Below are positions 1 through 7,952 of a stretch of DNA of 32,217 bases, piece after piece (within the stretch, counting starts at the first letter, position 1; every line of letters begins with the position of its first letter). The position numbers and the translations under genes are program-made. The stretch is from Clostridium bowmanii (GTDB lineage Bacteria; Bacillota; Clostridia; Clostridiales; Clostridiaceae), in NCBI RefSeq assembly GCF_018861315.1, contig NZ_JAHLDL010000045.1, forward strand, positions 1 through 32,217. Reading direction: 5' to 3'. The notes beneath the pieces are model-generated. The model saw only the letters and a program-made list of their open reading frames with translations. It had not been told where the DNA came from and did no database searches.

Positions 1-63
1 AAGTGATTTCATAGGTATAATTTGACGTAAATCACCTACTAATAATAGAAATAAAATGACTTT

Positions 64-276
64 TCAATTAGTTATAATTTGACGTTTAACATCTATCTTT
101 TGTATAGTAATTTCTACATTAGGAGTACAGCAGTCACAAAACATCTTAATTCCATGCCTATTATCGTCTTTTAAATGATATATTGCGAGTTTTCGCCTTC
201 GATTATAACTCTTAAATTGTGGATACTGAAAATTGTCAATAACATCATTTCCATTCTTTATTAATATATTACTCAC
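64..276 (-). CDS. Small hypothetical protein (70 aa)
   Basis: I do not recognise this protein. It starts at a GTG at 274-276, preceded by a purine-rich AGGGGA ribosome site about 8 bases upstream, which is the main support for it being real. The product is basic, with a RRRK cluster near residue 27 and a CDCC cysteine cluster near residues 47-50. There is no signal peptide or membrane segment. The cysteine cluster could bind metal, but with only this cluster it does not match a known zinc-finger pattern. It stands alone, with no operon partner visible. It may also be a fragment or a chance ORF. Confidence 0.45.
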   Translation of the reverse strand: MSNILIKNGNDVIDNFQYPQFKSYNRRRKLAIYHLKDDNRHGIKMFCDCCTPNVEITIQKIDVKRQIITN

Positions 277-638
277 AAAGAATTTCCCCTTTTTAATTAC
301 TTAGCATATAAGCTTATTATACTTACAAATATAATATTACAATATCTTAACTATACATATTTATCTATGCAAAATAAAAGCAACTCCCCTTTGTCCTCCT
401 CTTACCATTTCAAGCCCACAAATCCTAATTCCCCGTACCCACTAAAGAAACTCTTGCCCGATTAGCTTTTGGATCATATATGTTTTAGTGTGATTGAATG
501 TGGGTACAGATACAGAAGTTAATCAGGTCATAACTATGTTTTAATTTGAATTTGAGCCTGAAAAACGTCATGAAAATAGGACTAAAGAATGTCTACCTTT
601 AATCCTATCATTTATCTATTGTTATCCTTTTGTTAGTG
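277..638. other. Gene-free stretch, no clear function
   Basis: No ORF with a ribosome site is visible. The one structure I see is an 8-bp inverted repeat, GTACCCAC at 435-442 and GTGGGTAC at 500-507. The + strand around 505-610 reads as short open pieces interrupted by stops, which might be a worn gene remnant, but I cannot identify a parent. Confidence 0.4.
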
Positions 639-699
639 TTAATGACTGTTTATCATTAGTTATCCTTAATATATAACTAATATTAACTTCAGTCGTTAA
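639..699 (-). terminator. Nested stem-loop at the end of the NERD gene
   Basis: Two nested inverted repeats overlap the stop codon of the NERD gene. The outer arms are TTAATGACTG (639-648) and CAGTCGTTAA (690-699), with one wobble. The inner arms are ATTAGTTAT (655-663) and ATAACTAAT (673-681), which are perfect. No strong T-run follows on the minus strand, so terminator function is plausible rather than certain. Confidence 0.45.
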
Positions 700-1901
700 T
701 TAAGATATTTTAATAATCCTAACTCTTTTTCAAATTTATTAGTTTGTATATCATCATATTTTATTACTAACTTATTAACCTTAATATTATTTGTATTATC
801 TACTTTCAATGTTAATTGTTTTGTTTCTAAAGGTTTTATTGAACCATATATTATATAGTCATCACCTATATATCCCTCAGCCGTATACAATTTATTTATA
901 ACATCTGAAACAGAAAAATTAAACCACCCTAAGTCTAAGTAATCTTCTTTGCTATTATTTGTAATATCTATATTAATTACAATTTGTTTTTTATATTTGG
1001 ATAATTTGATAACATTAACTTTAGTATTTAGACTTTTTAAATCAACTGTTTTATTAATGTTAGAAACAGAAATAATATTGTTAGGTTCTTCCTTACTCTC
1101 AAGTAAACTGTTTGGCAAAGGTCTAATAATAGAATAAAATATTGCAACAATTGTTAATGACAAACAAATTGCTACCTTGTTATCTTTAATAAAATACTTA
1201 GTATTTTTTATAACTTTTTTACTCAATGGTATCTGATATAGTTTAATAAGTTGGCTTATTTCCTCTAAGTCATAGTCGCTACAACAAACTTCAATATTAT
1301 CAATATATTTACTTAAATTATTAATATTAATTATTGGAATTTTGGAATTCTCTGAACCTATAATTTTAGTATCATAGTTTGCAATAACTATAATATCATT
1401 GATTTTATATTTTTCCTTTAAAATCTTAGTTAATGTTCTTCTATGCTGTAATGCTTGTTTTGCAAAATTGTCTATATTAAATTCCCCTCGATGAGTAATT
1501 TGTTTCCATACTCCATTAGAATCTATATTTATAGTTCCTGCATAATTTTTTGTTTCTATACTGTAAATACCTTTATGGGTTATTAAAATATGGTCAATTT
1601 GACTTTCGCACTCATCACATCTTAGGTTAATATCATATAATAATATGTTTTCTAAGTTTATCTTTTTGAGAATATTGTTTACCTTATATTCTCCTTTTTT
1701 ACCTGAGCTAATTATACGCCTTGCCTTTGATATCTTTCTATAAAATCCAAACTTCTTACAAACCAAGTGTACAAATATTGTAAAAGCTAATGTAATTGTT
1801 AATTTAAAATTAACTAATACAAACTGTGCTAAAATGAGCAATCCTATTAATGTTATAAACCCTTTGAATCTTCCATAGTTTCGTCTATATTTTCTAAACA
1901 T
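696..1901 (-). CDS. Membrane-anchored NERD nuclease-domain protein
   Basis: A 401-residue protein with a NERD (nuclease-related) domain, a relative of the PD-(D/E)XK nuclease fold. Two hydrophobic segments at about residues 13-48 are followed by the NERD domain at about 65-180. Its likely catalytic residues are E71 (GKKGE), D103 (QIDH) and E116/K118 (IETK). A further membrane segment lies at about 241-260, and a C-terminal beta-rich domain (about 275-401) resembles the DUF4352/telokin-like extracellular modules by pattern only. I chose ATG 1901 rather than the GTG at 1910 because AAGGAG sits 8 bases before the ATG but only about 2 before the GTG. The substrate is unknown: NERD proteins are linked to DNA processing by homology, and some occur on plasmids or near phage defence genes. 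It is a single gene with no visible partner. Confidence 0.82.
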   Translation of the reverse strand: MFRKYRRNYGRFKGFITLIGLLILAQFVLVNFKLTITLAFTIFVHLVCKKFGFYRKISKARRIISSGKKGEYKVNNILKKINLENILLYDINLRCDECESQIDHILITHKGIYSIETKNYAGTINIDSNGVWKQITHRGEFNIDNFAKQALQHRRTLTKILKEKYKINDIIVIANYDTKIIGSENSKIPIININNLSKYIDNIEVCCSDYDLEEISQLIKLYQIPLSKKVIKNTKYFIKDNKVAICLSLTIVAIFYSIIRPLPNSLLESKEEPNNIISVSNINKTVDLKSLNTKVNVIKLSKYKKQIVINIDITNNSKEDYLDLGWFNFSVSDVINKLYTAEGYIGDDYIIYGSIKPLETKQLTLKVDNTNNIKVNKLVIKYDDIQTNKFEKELGLLKYLN

Positions 1902-2169
1902 ATAACACACTCCTTCTGTTTTAATACAGAGTTAGTATGCCTTAGAAACTAAACATATATTTATATATTACAAGTGTTCAAAATTATTAAGCATTTTCTA
2001 ACACCTTCTCTATTAAATTCCTTAAATGATGTACCCGACTCCTCACCTTCCTACCCCCTTATTATTCAATTCTTAAAAGCCTCATTTTCATTTACTTAGC
2101 AAAATTATTTTCAATACTTTGACTGTTTTTACTTATACCTTTGAAAATTCCTTAGAATTTTCCCTATCT
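1902..2169. other. Gene-free flank of the repeat-bounded element
   Basis: This holds the ribosome site and leader of the NERD gene, then AT-rich and pyrimidine-rich DNA without an ORF. TGTACCC at 2029-2035 resembles the possible right terminus of the element (TGTACC, minus strand, near 3324), but no repeat copy follows it, so I do not place the left boundary there. Confidence 0.4.
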
Positions 2170-2180
2170 ATCATCCCTCC

Positions 2181-2353
2181 TAATAAAGATCCCCAAAACC
2201 CCACCACCCTCTAATCCCTCCTCCCATCTCTCCTCACACCCTCTTTCCTTTTTTTGTATCATAATAAAGTTCCCCACAAAAATCGCCCCTTTTTCCCGAC
2301 TTATCCACAGATTAAAAACAAGGTAAAAGCCAGGAATCATAATAAAGTTCCCC
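2181..2353 (+). repeat. Left array of three 15-bp repeats
   Basis: Copies at 2181-2194 (TAATAAAGATCCCC, one base diverged), 2261-2275 and 2339-2353 (both ATAATAAAGTTCCCC), at steps of about 81 and 78 bp. The two inner copies are identical, so they are not chance. The outer copy is the most diverged. Confidence 0.85.
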
Positions 2354-2935
2354 AAAAGTAAACACTAAATTTCAATCACTTTTCCCACCTCTTTCCCCCC
2401 ATTTTTTCTCCCTAATTCATCTCTCATTTTGCATAAGCAAAAACAAATTAATCTATTCTTTTTCACACCTTTCTTCTCCCGCTCCTTCAATCTTTTATCG
2501 CTCTTTTCCTCTATTAAATCTATCATTAATTTCAATTCCATCAAGAGCCTTATCGGCTCAAAGCCCTCTCAGTTCTTCCTTCTTAAACCTTTCTACTTTC
2601 AAGATTAGGACATATTTTTTCTCTCTCATTTATCACCCATCATTCATCTCTCTTTTCTCCCATTCAATCCCACCTAACCCTTGCAATCACTCACTTTATT
2701 CTCACTTACTTCTCACCCTTTACTCTAATTCTTTTTCTCTCTCTTTTCTCACCCAAACCTCACCCGTAGGGTTCTATCTTTCTGTCACTCGTCTATCCAA
2801 TCACTGGCTCACGCCTCTATCCTCAAACCGTATAACCATTGATATGTCTTGCTTTGCTACTCACTTTAAATCTACCCATATCACTTTCGGGATGAGTGGA
2901 TTGGACATTTATTCAAGTTTCTTATCAGGTATTGA

Positions 2936-2993
2936 GCTGTTAAAAACAGCATAAGCGGAAAAGGCTAATTGAGTGCGAAGCCAATTAGCCTTT
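2936..2993. other. Two adjacent hairpins inside the element
   Basis: GCTGTT (2936-2941) pairs with AACAGC (2945-2950) across 3 bases. AAAGGCTAATTG (2960-2971) pairs perfectly over 12 bp with CAATTAGCCTTT (2982-2993) across 10 bases. No coding frame covers them. They could be part of a structured RNA or a terminator of lost genes. Strand cannot be assigned. Confidence 0.6.
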
Positions 2994-3197
2994 GGAGCGA
3001 TTCTTACTTTTAATTCAGATAAGATTTTATTGAAGGTTGTGGATTTTATTCATTGATTTTATGTGATTTTCAATCTATGCTTTGTGGAAGAAAAGAATGA
3101 AAATTCGAAGGGATGCAGGGAATAAATGCTGTGATATATTCATGGTTTTTAGGTTGGGAGGAAGGGTTGGGGGGATGGTTTGATGTTAGATTATAGG

Positions 3198-3245
3198 CAA
3201 AAATAAAAGCCCCGTATTTAGCCGATAAAAGCTAAATACAGGGCT
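3198..3245 (-). terminator. Intrinsic terminator, minus strand
   Basis: A 15-bp stem with one mismatch: AGCCCCGTATTTAGC (3208-3222) and GCTAAATACAGGGCT (3231-3245), loop of 8. On the minus strand it runs into TTTTATTTTTG, so it stops minus-strand transcription. It lies about 90 bases past the stop of the GGGtGRT gene and inside the right repeat array. It therefore probably ends that operon, and would shield the element from outside transcription. Confidence 0.8.
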
Positions 3246-3262
3246 GTCCATCATCTATTATT

Positions 3263-3318
3263 CCCGAACTTTATTATGAGTTTGGGGAACTTTATTATAA
3301 GATGGGGAACTATATTAT
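3263..3318 (-). repeat. Right array of three 15-bp repeats
   Basis: Copies at 3263-3277 (CCCGAACTTTATTAT, diverged at its inner end), 3284-3298 (GGGGAACTTTATTAT) and 3304-3318 (GGGGAACTATATTAT), about 20-21 bp apart, or two helical turns. They are inverted relative to the left array. They lie between the GGGtGRT stop codon and the terminator. Confidence 0.85.
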
Positions 3319-3337
3319 TTTGGTACACAAACTTGTT

Positions 3338-4339
3338 TTATTTACTCATTGCCTCTTCCACAGCCACAGCAACTGCAACAGATGCACCAACCATAGGGTT
3401 GTTACCCATTCCGATAAGACCCATCATTTCTACATGAGCTGGTACAGATGAAGAACCTGCGAATTGTGCATCTGAATGCATTCTTCCCATAGTATCAGTC
3501 ATTCCGTATGAAGCAGGACCCGCTCCCATGTTATCTGGATGAAGTGTTCTTCCAGTACCACCACCGGATGCAACTGAGAAGTACTTCTTACCTTGCTCAT
3601 GACATTCTTTTTTATAAGTTCCAGCAACTGGATGTTGAAATCTTGTTGGGTTTGTTGAGTTTCCTGTAATAGAAACGTCTACTCCCTCAGAATGCATTAT
3701 TGCAACGCCTTCACGTACATCATCTGCTCCGTAACATCTTACCTTAGCTTTTTCTCCATCAGAATAAGGTGTTTCTTTAACGATGTCTAATTTACCAGTA
3801 TAATAGTCAAACTTAGTTTGAACGTATGTAAACCCATTAATTCTTGAAATTATAAAAGCCGCGTCTTTTCCAAGACCATTAAGTATTACTTTTAGAGGCT
3901 GAGTTCTTACTTTATTTGCAGCTCTAGCAAGACCAATTGCGCCTTCAGCAGCAGCAAATGATTCATGTCCAGCTAAAAATGCAAAGCATTTAGTTTCTTC
4001 ACGAAGAAGCATAGCTGCTAAATTACCGTGACCAATTCCAACTTTTCTATCGTCAGCTACAGAACCAGGTATACAAAATGATTGAAGACCTTCGCCTATA
4101 TATACTGCTGCATCAGCCGCTTTAGTACAGCCATTTTTAATAGCTATAGCTGCCCCTACTGCATATGCCCAACAAGCATTTTCAAATGCTATTGGTTGAA
4201 TTCCTTTTACTATACCAAAAACATCAATACCTTTTTCTTCACAAATTGTTCTTGCTTCTTCTAGTGAGTTTATACCGTGCTTACTTAACACAGGTAATAT
4301 TTGATTTATTCTTCTTTCATAACTTTCAAATAAAGCCAT
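3338..4339 (-). CDS. GGGtGRT family protein
   Basis: A 333-residue member of the family named for its glycine-rich motif, here GGGTGRT at residues 259-265, followed by a conserved stretch through MGAGPASYG. The family is conserved in anaerobic bacteria and some archaea, and its biochemical function is not established. Typically it sits beside an IscU/NifU-like scaffold, as here, where the scaffold gene ends 22 bases upstream, so the two are surely co-transcribed. The product is soluble with no signal peptide. Cysteines occur at 33, 57, 71, 89, 118, 202 and 246, but not as a classic cluster motif. The start ATG has a good AAGGAGG site. A role in iron-sulfur chemistry is inferred from the neighbour only. 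Confidence 0.92.
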   Translation of the reverse strand: MALFESYERRINQILPVLSKHGINSLEEARTICEEKGIDVFGIVKGIQPIAFENACWAYAVGAAIAIKNGCTKAADAAVYIGEGLQSFCIPGSVADDRKVGIGHGNLAAMLLREETKCFAFLAGHESFAAAEGAIGLARAANKVRTQPLKVILNGLGKDAAFIISRINGFTYVQTKFDYYTGKLDIVKETPYSDGEKAKVRCYGADDVREGVAIMHSEGVDVSITGNSTNPTRFQHPVAGTYKKECHEQGKKYFSVASGGGTGRTLHPDNMGAGPASYGMTDTMGRMHSDAQFAGSSSVPAHVEMMGLIGMGNNPMVGASVAVAVAVEEAMSK

Positions 4340-4361
4340 TTAATTATTCCTCCTTCTTATA

Positions 4362-5054
4362 TTATTTTTGTCTTGGATCGATTACTGTTGTAGCTTCATC
4401 AAATCTACCATAACTTCCAGTAGCTTTTTCCATAGCTTCATTAGCATCCATACCCTTTTTAATCATGTCCATCATTTTTCCAAGTTGAACAAATTTATAA
4501 CCTATTATCTCGTTATTTTTATCTAGTGCAATATTAGTAACATAACCTTCAGCCATTTCTAAGTATCTTGGACCCTTAGCTAATGTTCCATACATTGTAC
4601 CAACTTGACTTCTAAGACCCTTGCCTAAATCTTCAAGACCAGCACCTATAGGTAGTCCACCTTCTGAGAATGCAGTTTGAGTTCTTCCGTAAACAATTTG
4701 AAGAAATAATTCTCTCATAGCTGTATTTATTGCATCACATACTAAATCTGTATTTAATGCTTCTAATATAGTTTTCCCTGGAAGTATTTCTGAAGCCATT
4801 GCAGCTGAGTGAGTACTACCTGAGCATCCTATTACCTCAACTAATGCTTCTTGGATTATTCCCTCTTTAACGTTTAATGTAAGCTTACATGCACCCTGTT
4901 GTGGAGCACACCAGCCAATTCCGTGCGTTAAACCTGAAATATCTTTAATTTCTTTACTTTGTACCCATTTTCCTTCTTCAGGAATTGGCGCTGAACCATG
5001 ATTAGGTCCTTTTGCAACACACATCATTTCTGAAACTTCTGTTGAATAAATCAT
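4362..5054 (-). CDS. IscU/NifU-like iron-sulfur cluster scaffold protein
   Basis: A 230-residue protein of the scaffold family that pairs with GGGtGRT proteins. It has a NifU_N-like core: C49 and C56 (GWCAPQQGAC), C77 in GCSGSTHSAAMASEIL, and C106. C77 and its surroundings strongly resemble the second ligand motif of IscU (GCGxxxxSASMASE). It is longer than IscU (about 128 residues) through N- and C-terminal extensions. I start it at ATG 5054, which follows GGAAGGAGA with good spacing; the frame stays open 24 codons further upstream but without a ribosome site there. It is the first gene of a two-gene operon with the GGGtGRT gene. By family it would assemble or hold an Fe-S cluster for an unknown client. 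Confidence 0.88.
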   Translation of the reverse strand: MIYSTEVSEMMCVAKGPNHGSAPIPEEGKWVQSKEIKDISGLTHGIGWCAPQQGACKLTLNVKEGIIQEALVEVIGCSGSTHSAAMASEILPGKTILEALNTDLVCDAINTAMRELFLQIVYGRTQTAFSEGGLPIGAGLEDLGKGLRSQVGTMYGTLAKGPRYLEMAEGYVTNIALDKNNEIIGYKFVQLGKMMDMIKKGMDANEAMEKATGSYGRFDEATTVIDPRQK

Positions 5055-5117
5055 AATATTATCTCCTTCCATATATAAATGATAATTTAATGTTTTAAAT
5101 TCCTTATTGGAACTATA

Positions 5118-5134
5118 TTGTCCCACCGGGACAA
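5118..5134. promoter_or_regulatory. Dyad at the start site of the scaffold operon
   Basis: A perfect 7-bp inverted repeat with a 3-base centre, TTGTCCCGGTGGGACAA on the minus strand. It falls at about +1 to +20 relative to the predicted promoter, so it could be a repressor operator or a 5' mRNA hairpin. It is GC-rich in a very AT-rich context. I cannot name the regulator. Confidence 0.5.
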
Positions 5135-5139
5135 ATTCT

Positions 5140-5168
5140 TAAATATGCTACCATTTCTATTTTAACAA
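5140..5168 (-). promoter_or_regulatory. Predicted sigma-A promoter of the scaffold/GGGtGRT operon
   Basis: On the minus strand, TTGTTA (5168-5163), a 17-base spacer, then TATTTA (5145-5140). This leaves an 80-base leader to ATG 5054. Match quality is moderate. Confidence 0.45.
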
Positions 5169-5208
5169 ATAAAACACAACTTAACAATAGCATTAAGACA
5201 TAACATAA

Positions 5209-5254
5209 TAATATCGTTAAATTGATTTATAAATTAATCAATTTAACGATATTA
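5209..5254 (-). terminator. Long AT-rich stem-loop after mglC
   Basis: A perfect 19-bp inverted repeat (5209-5227 and 5236-5254) with an 8-base loop lies 26 bases past the mglC stop. It is the natural end of the mgl operon, but it is almost GC-free and has no T-run on the minus strand, so it may instead act as a 3' stability element or a protein-binding dyad. Confidence 0.55.
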
Positions 5255-5279
5255 ATTAAGCTTTTATAAATATACTTTT

Positions 5280-6290
5280 TTATTTCTTGCGAATGTATTT
5301 TCTAATATCTACTGCAACTGCTGATACAATAATTATACCTTTTATTATCTGTTGCCAATATGGATTAATTCCTATAAATGTTAATCCGTAATTGATTACA
5401 CTAAATATAAGTACCCCTACTACAATACCTGGTACAGTACCAACACCTCCAGATACTGACCAACCCCCTACAACGCAGGCTGCGATTGCATCCAATTCAT
5501 ATCCATTACCATAATTATTTGTCGCTCCACCAGTTCTTGCAGCTTCTAGAACACCAGCTAAACCATAAAGAAGACCTGCTATTACATATATTGTTAATAA
5601 GGATTTACGTACATTAATACCTGAAACAGTTGCAGCTTCTCTGTTTCCACCTATAGCATATACATCTTTACCAAGCTTTGTCTTATTTAAAACTACATAT
5701 ATTATTACGGTAACAAGTGCTGCTATAATTACTACATATGGAATATTTAAAAATGATCCCGTTCCAAGAGCAGAAAAGTCAGCCCTTAAACCGCCAATAG
5801 GTTGTGACTTGTTAGGCGCCATATCAAAATAAATGGAGTTTGCTCCATAAACAATAACCATTGTGCCCAGAGTTGCTATAAATGGTGGTACATCGAACTT
5901 TGATACTATGAAACCATTTAAAAGACCAACTATACCTCCTGCTATAATACCTGCTAAAATAGGAATTATTATGTTTAAATGACCTAAATTCGGATAAAAC
6001 TTACTTGAATAATCAGCAGCTTGGATCATTGAAGCAGATATAACTGCTGCAAATCCTACTACACGTCCAGCAGAAAGATCGGCTCCTGCTGTTAGAATTG
6101 CGAAACAAGCTCCTAGTGCTATGATTATTCTAGTTGAACTTTGAATCAAAACATCCTTAAACGTACCCACTGAAATAAATCGTGGATCTTTTATGGCGAT
6201 ACCTATTATTAATACAACCAATACTACATATATAGCATACTGCTTTAAGAATGCTTGTATACTTTTACCTTTTGACCTTTGCATTTCCAT
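5280..6290 (-). CDS. mglC: Galactose/methylgalactoside ABC transporter permease MglC
   Basis: A 336-residue inner-membrane permease of the CUT2 sugar importer class (BPD_transp_2 family), with the usual set of hydrophobic segments from about residue 14 to the C-terminal end. It forms the membrane channel for galactose or glucose delivered by MglB and powered by MglA. Family signatures include the GADLSAGRVVGFAA segment near residue 68 and the PFIATLGTMV segment near 135. Length is that of E. coli MglC. It starts 16 bases after the mglA stop with GGGGGA upstream and is the last gene of mglB-mglA-mglC. Confidence 0.93.
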   Translation of the reverse strand: MEMQRSKGKSIQAFLKQYAIYVVLVVLIIGIAIKDPRFISVGTFKDVLIQSSTRIIIALGACFAILTAGADLSAGRVVGFAAVISASMIQAADYSSKFYPNLGHLNIIIPILAGIIAGGIVGLLNGFIVSKFDVPPFIATLGTMVIVYGANSIYFDMAPNKSQPIGGLRADFSALGTGSFLNIPYVVIIAALVTVIIYVVLNKTKLGKDVYAIGGNREAATVSGINVRKSLLTIYVIAGLLYGLAGVLEAARTGGATNNYGNGYELDAIAACVVGGWSVSGGVGTVPGIVVGVLIFSVINYGLTFIGINPYWQQIIKGIIIVSAVAVDIRKYIRKK

Positions 6291-6306
6291 TTATCTTTCC
6301 CCCTCA

Positions 6307-7824
6307 CTATTCCATATACTTGCTAGCAAGTGCCATTACATTTTCCTCTGTAGCTGTTTTACCATCAACAATACCAGAAAGATGTCCCTCACACATTACC
6401 ATTATTCTGTCAGACATACCTAAAAGTTCAGGTAGTTCAGAAGATATCATTATAATACTTTTACCTTGATTTGCAAGTTCCGTAATAATTGTATATATTT
6501 CAAATTTCGCACCTACGTCGATACCACGTGTTGGTTCATCAAGAATTAGGATATCTGGAGCCGTAAGAAGCCATCTAGCGAGTAACACTTTCTGTTGATT
6601 ACCACCAGACAAATTTTGTATAAGTTCTTTAAATGAAGGTGTTTTTATATTCAATTGCTTCATACTCATAAGCGAATCTTCTTTTCGCTTACTATCATTT
6701 AATATTCCCATTTTATTTAGATATTTCCACTGGTTTGCTACTACAGTATTTTCCAATACTGATAGCACTGGAAATATCCCTGTAGCCCTACGTTCCTCTG
6801 TAATTAAAGCCATATTATATTTTTTTGCTTCAATTGGGGACTTAATGGTAACTTGTTTATCATTTATGAAAATCTTCCCAGACTCCAAACTCCTAAGACC
6901 AAAAACCGCTTCCATAATTTCTGTTCTTTGAGCCCCTACAAGACCACCTACACCAAGTATTTCCCCTTTTCTAAGATTAAAAGAAACACCCTTGAAGGAT
7001 CTTGGATAAGGTGAAGTGAATCCTTCAATTCTTAACACTTCTTCACCAGGCACATTGTTTCTATCTGGAAATCTATTAGTCAAATCACGTCCTACCATTT
7101 TTTTGATTATCATGTCAGTTGTAAGATCTTTAGCATCCCAAGTGCCCATCATCTTACCATCTCTCATTATAGAAACTTCATCAGAGATTTTGAGAATTTC
7201 TTCCATTTTATGGGATATATAAATTATTGCGACTCCTGTTTTTTGCAAATCACGAATTATTCTAAATAAATGGTCTACTTCAGTTTCAGAAAGAGACGAC
7301 GTAGGCTCATCCATAATTATTACTTTTGCATTGTAAGAAACCGCCTTTGCTATCTCCATCTGTTGTACTATAGAAACAGATAAATTTCCCACTATTGTAT
7401 TTGGATTAACATCAAGTCCAAGGCTTTTAAAAAGATCCTGCGTATCCTTGTACATTTTTTTCTCGTCAACTAATTTAAATGGTCCAATTCCATGCATTGG
7501 TAAACGACCAAGCCACATATTTTCCATTACATTACGAAATTTAACTGGATGGATTTCCTGATGAATCATGGCTATTCCAAGATTCAATGCTTCTTTTGAA
7601 TTGTTTGTTACTACCTCTTGACCATCTAAAAGTACTTCTCCTGAATCCTGTGTGTATATACCAAAAAGACATTTCATAAGTGTAGATTTACCCGCACCAT
7701 TTTCACCCATTAGGGCATGTACCTTACCAGCACGTACTTTAAGAGTTACATCGTCTAATGCCTTTACACCAGGAAACGTTTTGGATATATTATTTAACTC
7801 CAACAAATAATTATCTTCCTTCAT
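6307..7824 (-). CDS. mglA: Galactose/methylgalactoside ABC transporter ATPase MglA
   Basis: A 505-residue double ATPase of the CUT2 type. Domain one has Walker A GENGAGKST (40-48), a divergent signature (LSVSIVQQ) and Walker B IIMDEP. Domain two has a degenerate Walker A (GLVGAQRTE), a proper LSGGNQQK signature and Walker B ILILDEP. A degenerate second P-loop is normal for MglA/RbsA proteins and is not a defect. It energises uptake through MglC. It starts at an ATG with a GGAGG site 128 bases after mglB; a hairpin lies in that gap, which likely lowers its level relative to the binding protein. Confidence 0.94.
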   Translation of the reverse strand: MKEDNYLLELNNISKTFPGVKALDDVTLKVRAGKVHALMGENGAGKSTLMKCLFGIYTQDSGEVLLDGQEVVTNNSKEALNLGIAMIHQEIHPVKFRNVMENMWLGRLPMHGIGPFKLVDEKKMYKDTQDLFKSLGLDVNPNTIVGNLSVSIVQQMEIAKAVSYNAKVIIMDEPTSSLSETEVDHLFRIIRDLQKTGVAIIYISHKMEEILKISDEVSIMRDGKMMGTWDAKDLTTDMIIKKMVGRDLTNRFPDRNNVPGEEVLRIEGFTSPYPRSFKGVSFNLRKGEILGVGGLVGAQRTEIMEAVFGLRSLESGKIFINDKQVTIKSPIEAKKYNMALITEERRATGIFPVLSVLENTVVANQWKYLNKMGILNDSKRKEDSLMSMKQLNIKTPSFKELIQNLSGGNQQKVLLARWLLTAPDILILDEPTRGIDVGAKFEIYTIITELANQGKSIIMISSELPELLGMSDRIMVMCEGHLSGIVDGKTATEENVMALASKYME

Positions 7825-7882
7825 TGTAATGCCTCCTGTATACCTTAATGATGAATAATTTCTATGAATTCATTAACAAACC

Positions 7883-7911
7883 AAAGTACAATAGAATGCC
7901 TATTGTACTTT
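7883..7911 (-). terminator. Intercistronic stem-loop between mglB and mglA
   Basis: Perfect 12-bp stem AAAGTACAATAG (7883-7894) and CTATTGTACTTT (7900-7911), 5-base loop. On the minus strand it is followed by a broken T-run. Such hairpins behind binding-protein genes usually act as partial terminators or protect the upstream mRNA, giving more MglB than MglA and MglC. Confidence 0.6.
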
Positions 7912-7952
7912 AGTTAATTTTAAAACATTTAACAAACTATAAATATTGTGAT

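Larger units (their letters stand above)
2170..3324. mobile_element. Probable non-autonomous or decayed mobile element
   Basis: A 1.15-kb segment without genes is bounded by two arrays of the same 15-bp repeat in opposite orientation: three copies at the left about 80 bp apart, and three at the right about 20 bp apart. Wide spacing at one end and tight packing at the other is the layout of the transposase (TnsB) sites in Tn7-like elements; IS21-family ends also carry repeated sites. The motif contains ATAAAGT, also seen in the Tn7 terminal repeats. Reading inward from the right, TGTACCAA precedes the first repeat, much as an 8-bp terminus starting TGT does in Tn7. I see no transposase gene, no convincing left TGT terminus and no target duplication, so the boundaries are approximate and the family assignment is inference. 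Confidence 0.5.

Noticed and set aside
2164-2355. 63-codon minus-strand open frame through the left repeats
   Set aside because: It only translates the 15-bp repeats (repeated GNFIMI) and purine-rich DNA, with no ribosome site.
2181-3318. CRISPR array
   Set aside because: The repeats are only 15 bp, in two inverted groups of three with unequal spacing, and no cas gene is present.
6850-7000. Damaged second P-loop in MglA as a sign of gene decay
   Set aside because: A degenerate second Walker A is usual for MglA/RbsA-type ATPases, and the remaining motifs are intact.
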